Source: Dysgonomonas sp. Marseille-P4677
GTDB taxonomy: Bacteria; Bacteroidota; Bacteroidia; Bacteroidales; Dysgonomonadaceae
Length of the DNA: 36,677 nucleotides
Reading direction: 5' to 3'
NCBI RefSeq assembly: GCF_016652235.1
Contig: NZ_JAEPKU010000029.1
Location: forward strand, 1 to 36,677
Made by a program: the position numbers and the translations under genes. The notes under the pieces were generated by a model, which saw only the letters and a program-made list of their open reading frames with translations, was not told the origin of the DNA and did no database searches. Below, piece by piece: positions 34,903-36,677 of the stretch; position 1 is the stretch's first letter, and the number at the start of each line of letters is the position of its first letter.

Positions 34903-34928
34903 CTGGAAGATCAGTTCTGCTCTTCCAG
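34903..34928 (-). terminator. Possible short hairpin at the PepE/PPTase junction
   Basis: An 8-bp stem CTGGAAGA / TCTTCCAG with a 10-base loop contains the stop codon of the minus-strand transferase. No T-run is adjacent, so this is only a candidate. Confidence 0.3.
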
Positions 34929-35537
34929 GCAGACCATTACAAAATCTTTATCAACGTTATAATACGCCTCAAACTGATGCCTTGATTCGGTACGAGATTC
35001 TGAAGTAAAAAATTGCCCTTCTTTTTTCGGAACAAAGTTTTCTACAAAGAGGTGTTTTCGAAAATCTATACTATCCGAATCCAGAAATTTAAACATTGCT
35101 TCTTTTGCAGACCAATGTAACAATAGGTGTATCAATTCATTATTCGGATCTATATACTCATCCGCCCCTATCACACGACTCTGCACACGCCGAATCTTTT
35201 CTGAAATCTGCTCTATATCAAGACCTACCGGCTTTAATTTATTTATGGCTACTGCCACAAATTTTTTAGTATGTGAAACACTTATATAATGTGACTGATC
35301 TGTCAGATGAGGCTTTCCTGAGGTAGTGTAATAAACCTGTCTTTCTTCTCCTACGAGTTCTTTTATTAGTAATCGGGCTGCTAAAATCTCCAATACCCGA
35401 GATTCTGATTTTATTGTATGTATATTTTCTATCCATTCATGATTCGACAATCCACTTAGCAAAGCTTCTCTCGATTCTTCTATTTGCCATATTCCAATCA
35501 ATGTAGATGGGGTTATATTTTTTTTTATATATAGCAT
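34911..35537 (-). CDS. 4'-phosphopantetheinyl transferase, Sfp-type
   Basis: The enzyme transfers 4'-phosphopantetheine from coenzyme A to a serine of carrier proteins. The magnesium-site motif VGLDIEQ has D107 and E109, and the second motif WSAKEAMFKFL has W142, K145 and E146. The upstream blocks TTSGKPHL and ISVSHTKKFVAVAI complete the family pattern. At 208 residues it is the compact two-half Sfp/AcpT form. No carrier-protein or synthase gene is adjacent, so the natural client (fatty-acid carrier protein or a secondary pathway) cannot be told. It converges on pepE. Confidence 0.92.
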   Translation of the reverse strand: MLYIKKNITPSTLIGIWQIEESREALLSGLSNHEWIENIHTIKSESRVLEILAARLLIKELVGEERQVYYTTSGKPHLTDQSHYISVSHTKKFVAVAINKLKPVGLDIEQISEKIRRVQSRVIGADEYIDPNNELIHLLLHWSAKEAMFKFLDSDSIDFRKHLFVENFVPKKEGQFFTSESRTESRHQFEAYYNVDKDFVMVCLEEQN

Positions 35538-35614
35538 ATACCTATTACAAGTGATTTTCTTCCTATTTCAAAGGTAGCACTTTTTTTACGAGAAATCCAG
35601 ACATAATAAAAACA

Positions 35615-35648
35615 AAGATAGTAATCAGGCTAACCTGATTACTATCTT
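35615..35648 (-). terminator. Strong terminator after the beta-barrel protein gene
   Basis: A perfect 15-bp stem (35615-35629 with 35634-35648) has a CTAA loop. On the minus strand it is followed by TGTTTTTATT. It lies 71 bases beyond the stop at 35720 and insulates the downstream transferase gene. Confidence 0.75.
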
Positions 35649-35719
35649 ACTAATTATATTATTCTTTTTCTACGAAATTGTAGTACTTACCTAGTACCAA
35701 TCCATTTTGTCCGTCATAA

Positions 35720-36544
35720 TTAGAAATAGAATGTTACATTTAATGCTGAAGAATAAGCAACCTTAAAATCCACATTACTGCTTGAATAAAGACCATCTTC
35801 CGATATCTCCTCTACTCTTCCTTCTGCAGCGTTCCATCTTTTTTTAGTAGAATTTCCTTTACCAGATGTTTGCATATTGAAACCAATGCCAACTTCACCT
35901 CCAATCGACATCTTAGGAGCAAAGAAATATTCAACACCTGCAAAGCCACCCAATTTAGCATAAAACTTACCAGCTTCTTTATCTTTATAAGAAACTACAT
36001 TTGTATTTGCATTTATTTCATTTCCCGGATCGAATGTTGTAGATTCTGAACCAAAACCTACACCTACTTCAGGTCCAAAAAAACCTTGAAGACGTCCATA
36101 GCCACGACGTACTTCATAACCTACAGTTAAACCGAATTTATTGTTTGAAAAAGTTTTTTTGTCTTCTACTTGTTCTTCATTATTTCCTCCTATTTTTGAA
36201 ACCATCTTTTTATTTGTTGAAGAACCAAGACCAATATGTAATTTCGCACGGATAGCTGCTTGGTCTGTCAAAAAATATTTACCATAGATTGTTGCAATGT
36301 TTTGATCCCCTAAAAATCCATCTGAATAGAAAAACTTCGGTTTATCGCTACTCTCTCCTAACCCAACTAGCGAAAGAAGATCTATTCCTATTGCAAAATC
36401 TCCGGCTTGTGGAAGGATTTTTTGTCCTCCTTTAGTTGTAGTGCCCATTTGACGATCTACACTCGAAGATGAAAATTCATTAGTTTGTGCGTTTACTGAA
36501 GTTAGTGATAAGCTTAGCATTAATGTAAAAAATACTTTTTTCAT
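35720..36544 (-). CDS. Outer-membrane beta-barrel protein
   Basis: The 274-residue protein has a signal peptide (MKKVFFTLMLSLSLTSVNAQ). It then shows repeated amphipathic beta-strand patterns with aromatic girdles: NIATIYGKYFLTDQAAIRAKLHIGLG, KFGLTVGYEVRRGYGRLQGFFGPEVGVGFG and FAGVEYFFAPKMSIGGEVGIGF, ending ALNVTFYF with a terminal phenylalanine as usual for BAM substrates. It fits the small OMP_b-brl/OmpW-like porin families of Bacteroidota, with about eight to ten strands. The role is unknown. It is a single-gene transcript with its own -7 box and a strong terminator. Confidence 0.82.
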   Translation of the reverse strand: MKKVFFTLMLSLSLTSVNAQTNEFSSSSVDRQMGTTTKGGQKILPQAGDFAIGIDLLSLVGLGESSDKPKFFYSDGFLGDQNIATIYGKYFLTDQAAIRAKLHIGLGSSTNKKMVSKIGGNNEEQVEDKKTFSNNKFGLTVGYEVRRGYGRLQGFFGPEVGVGFGSESTTFDPGNEINANTNVVSYKDKEAGKFYAKLGGFAGVEYFFAPKMSIGGEVGIGFNMQTSGKGNSTKKRWNAAEGRVEEISEDGLYSSSNVDFKVAYSSALNVTFYF

Positions 36545-36598
36545 TTGTCTCTAATTGTTTTTGATTTGTTCAGTTAATTTATATAAAATTTGTCGCAA

Positions 36599-36606
36599 CA
36601 AAAATA
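36599..36606 (-). promoter_or_regulatory. Putative -7 box for the beta-barrel protein gene
   Basis: TATTTTTG on the minus strand matches TAnnTTTG, 55 bases before the ATG at 36544. Nothing else is recognised up to the right edge of the window. Confidence 0.45.
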
Positions 36607-36677
36607 TATAATTTAGATTCTAAAAACATAGTTTATGGAAATATTTATTAACATTAACTAAAAATACAACATCAATG

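Noticed and set aside
36660-36677. A start codon at the right edge (final ATG)
   Set aside because: Only the ATG itself is inside the window, so nothing supports a gene there.

Overview
The window is about 36.7 kb of AT-rich bacterial chromosome, most likely from a Bacteroidota, order Bacteroidales. The evidence is a TonB-dependent receptor with an N-terminal carboxypeptidase-regulatory-like domain, a hpt-adk-obgE block, near absence of Shine-Dalgarno sites, and repeated TAnnTTTG (-7 type) promoter boxes just upstream of genes on the correct strand. A Dysgonomonas-like genus is my guess and is not proven. I saw no rRNA, tRNA, CRISPR array, transposase, integrase or phage gene.

Layout. (1) 1-6.2 kb is core metabolism: the 3' end of hpt, adk, obgE, a small secreted Spy/CpxP-like protein on the minus strand, pgeF, then a tight agmatine-to-putrescine operon (aguA, a 74-residue unknown protein, aguB). 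(2) 6.2-8.2 kb holds a lipoprotein with a possible Cys/His hydrolase core, followed 10 bases later by an MFS transporter. (3) 8.3-13.4 kb is a surface-glycan-type group: a GT-C membrane glycosyltransferase-like protein, an FAD-dependent oxidoreductase of the UDP-galactopyranose mutase/amine oxidase superfamily, and two convergent tandem-duplicated glycosyltransferase-like genes. (4) 13.5-19.1 kb is one large alpha-2-macroglobulin-family lipoprotein gene, cut by an in-frame TGA just before its CxEQ thioester motif. (5) 19.2-27.4 kb is rich in transport and probable metal handling: a ZupT-like ZIP transporter, an EmrB-type MFS pump, an Nramp (MntH) transporter, three small cytosolic or lipoprotein genes, and a TonB-dependent receptor preceded by a Cys-rich membrane-anchored protein. 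(6) 27.5-36.5 kb holds a D-lactate-dehydrogenase-like FAD/Fe-S protein, enolase, a zinc amidase, an unknown exported protein, a PepE-like peptidase, an Sfp-type phosphopantetheinyl transferase and an outer-membrane beta-barrel protein.

Most genes are ordinary. The observations most worth a second look are the in-frame stop in the alpha-2-macroglobulin gene; a 20-22 base motif that recurs upstream of three unrelated genes (the 6.3 kb lipoprotein, mntH and the lactate dehydrogenase) in the same orientation; the Cys-rich protein/TonB receptor pair with a perfect 10-bp dyad between them; the unknown 74-residue protein inside the polyamine operon; and the GT-C/FAD-oxidoreductase/paired glycosyltransferase group. 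I did not find a clear undescribed multi-gene defence or mobile system.
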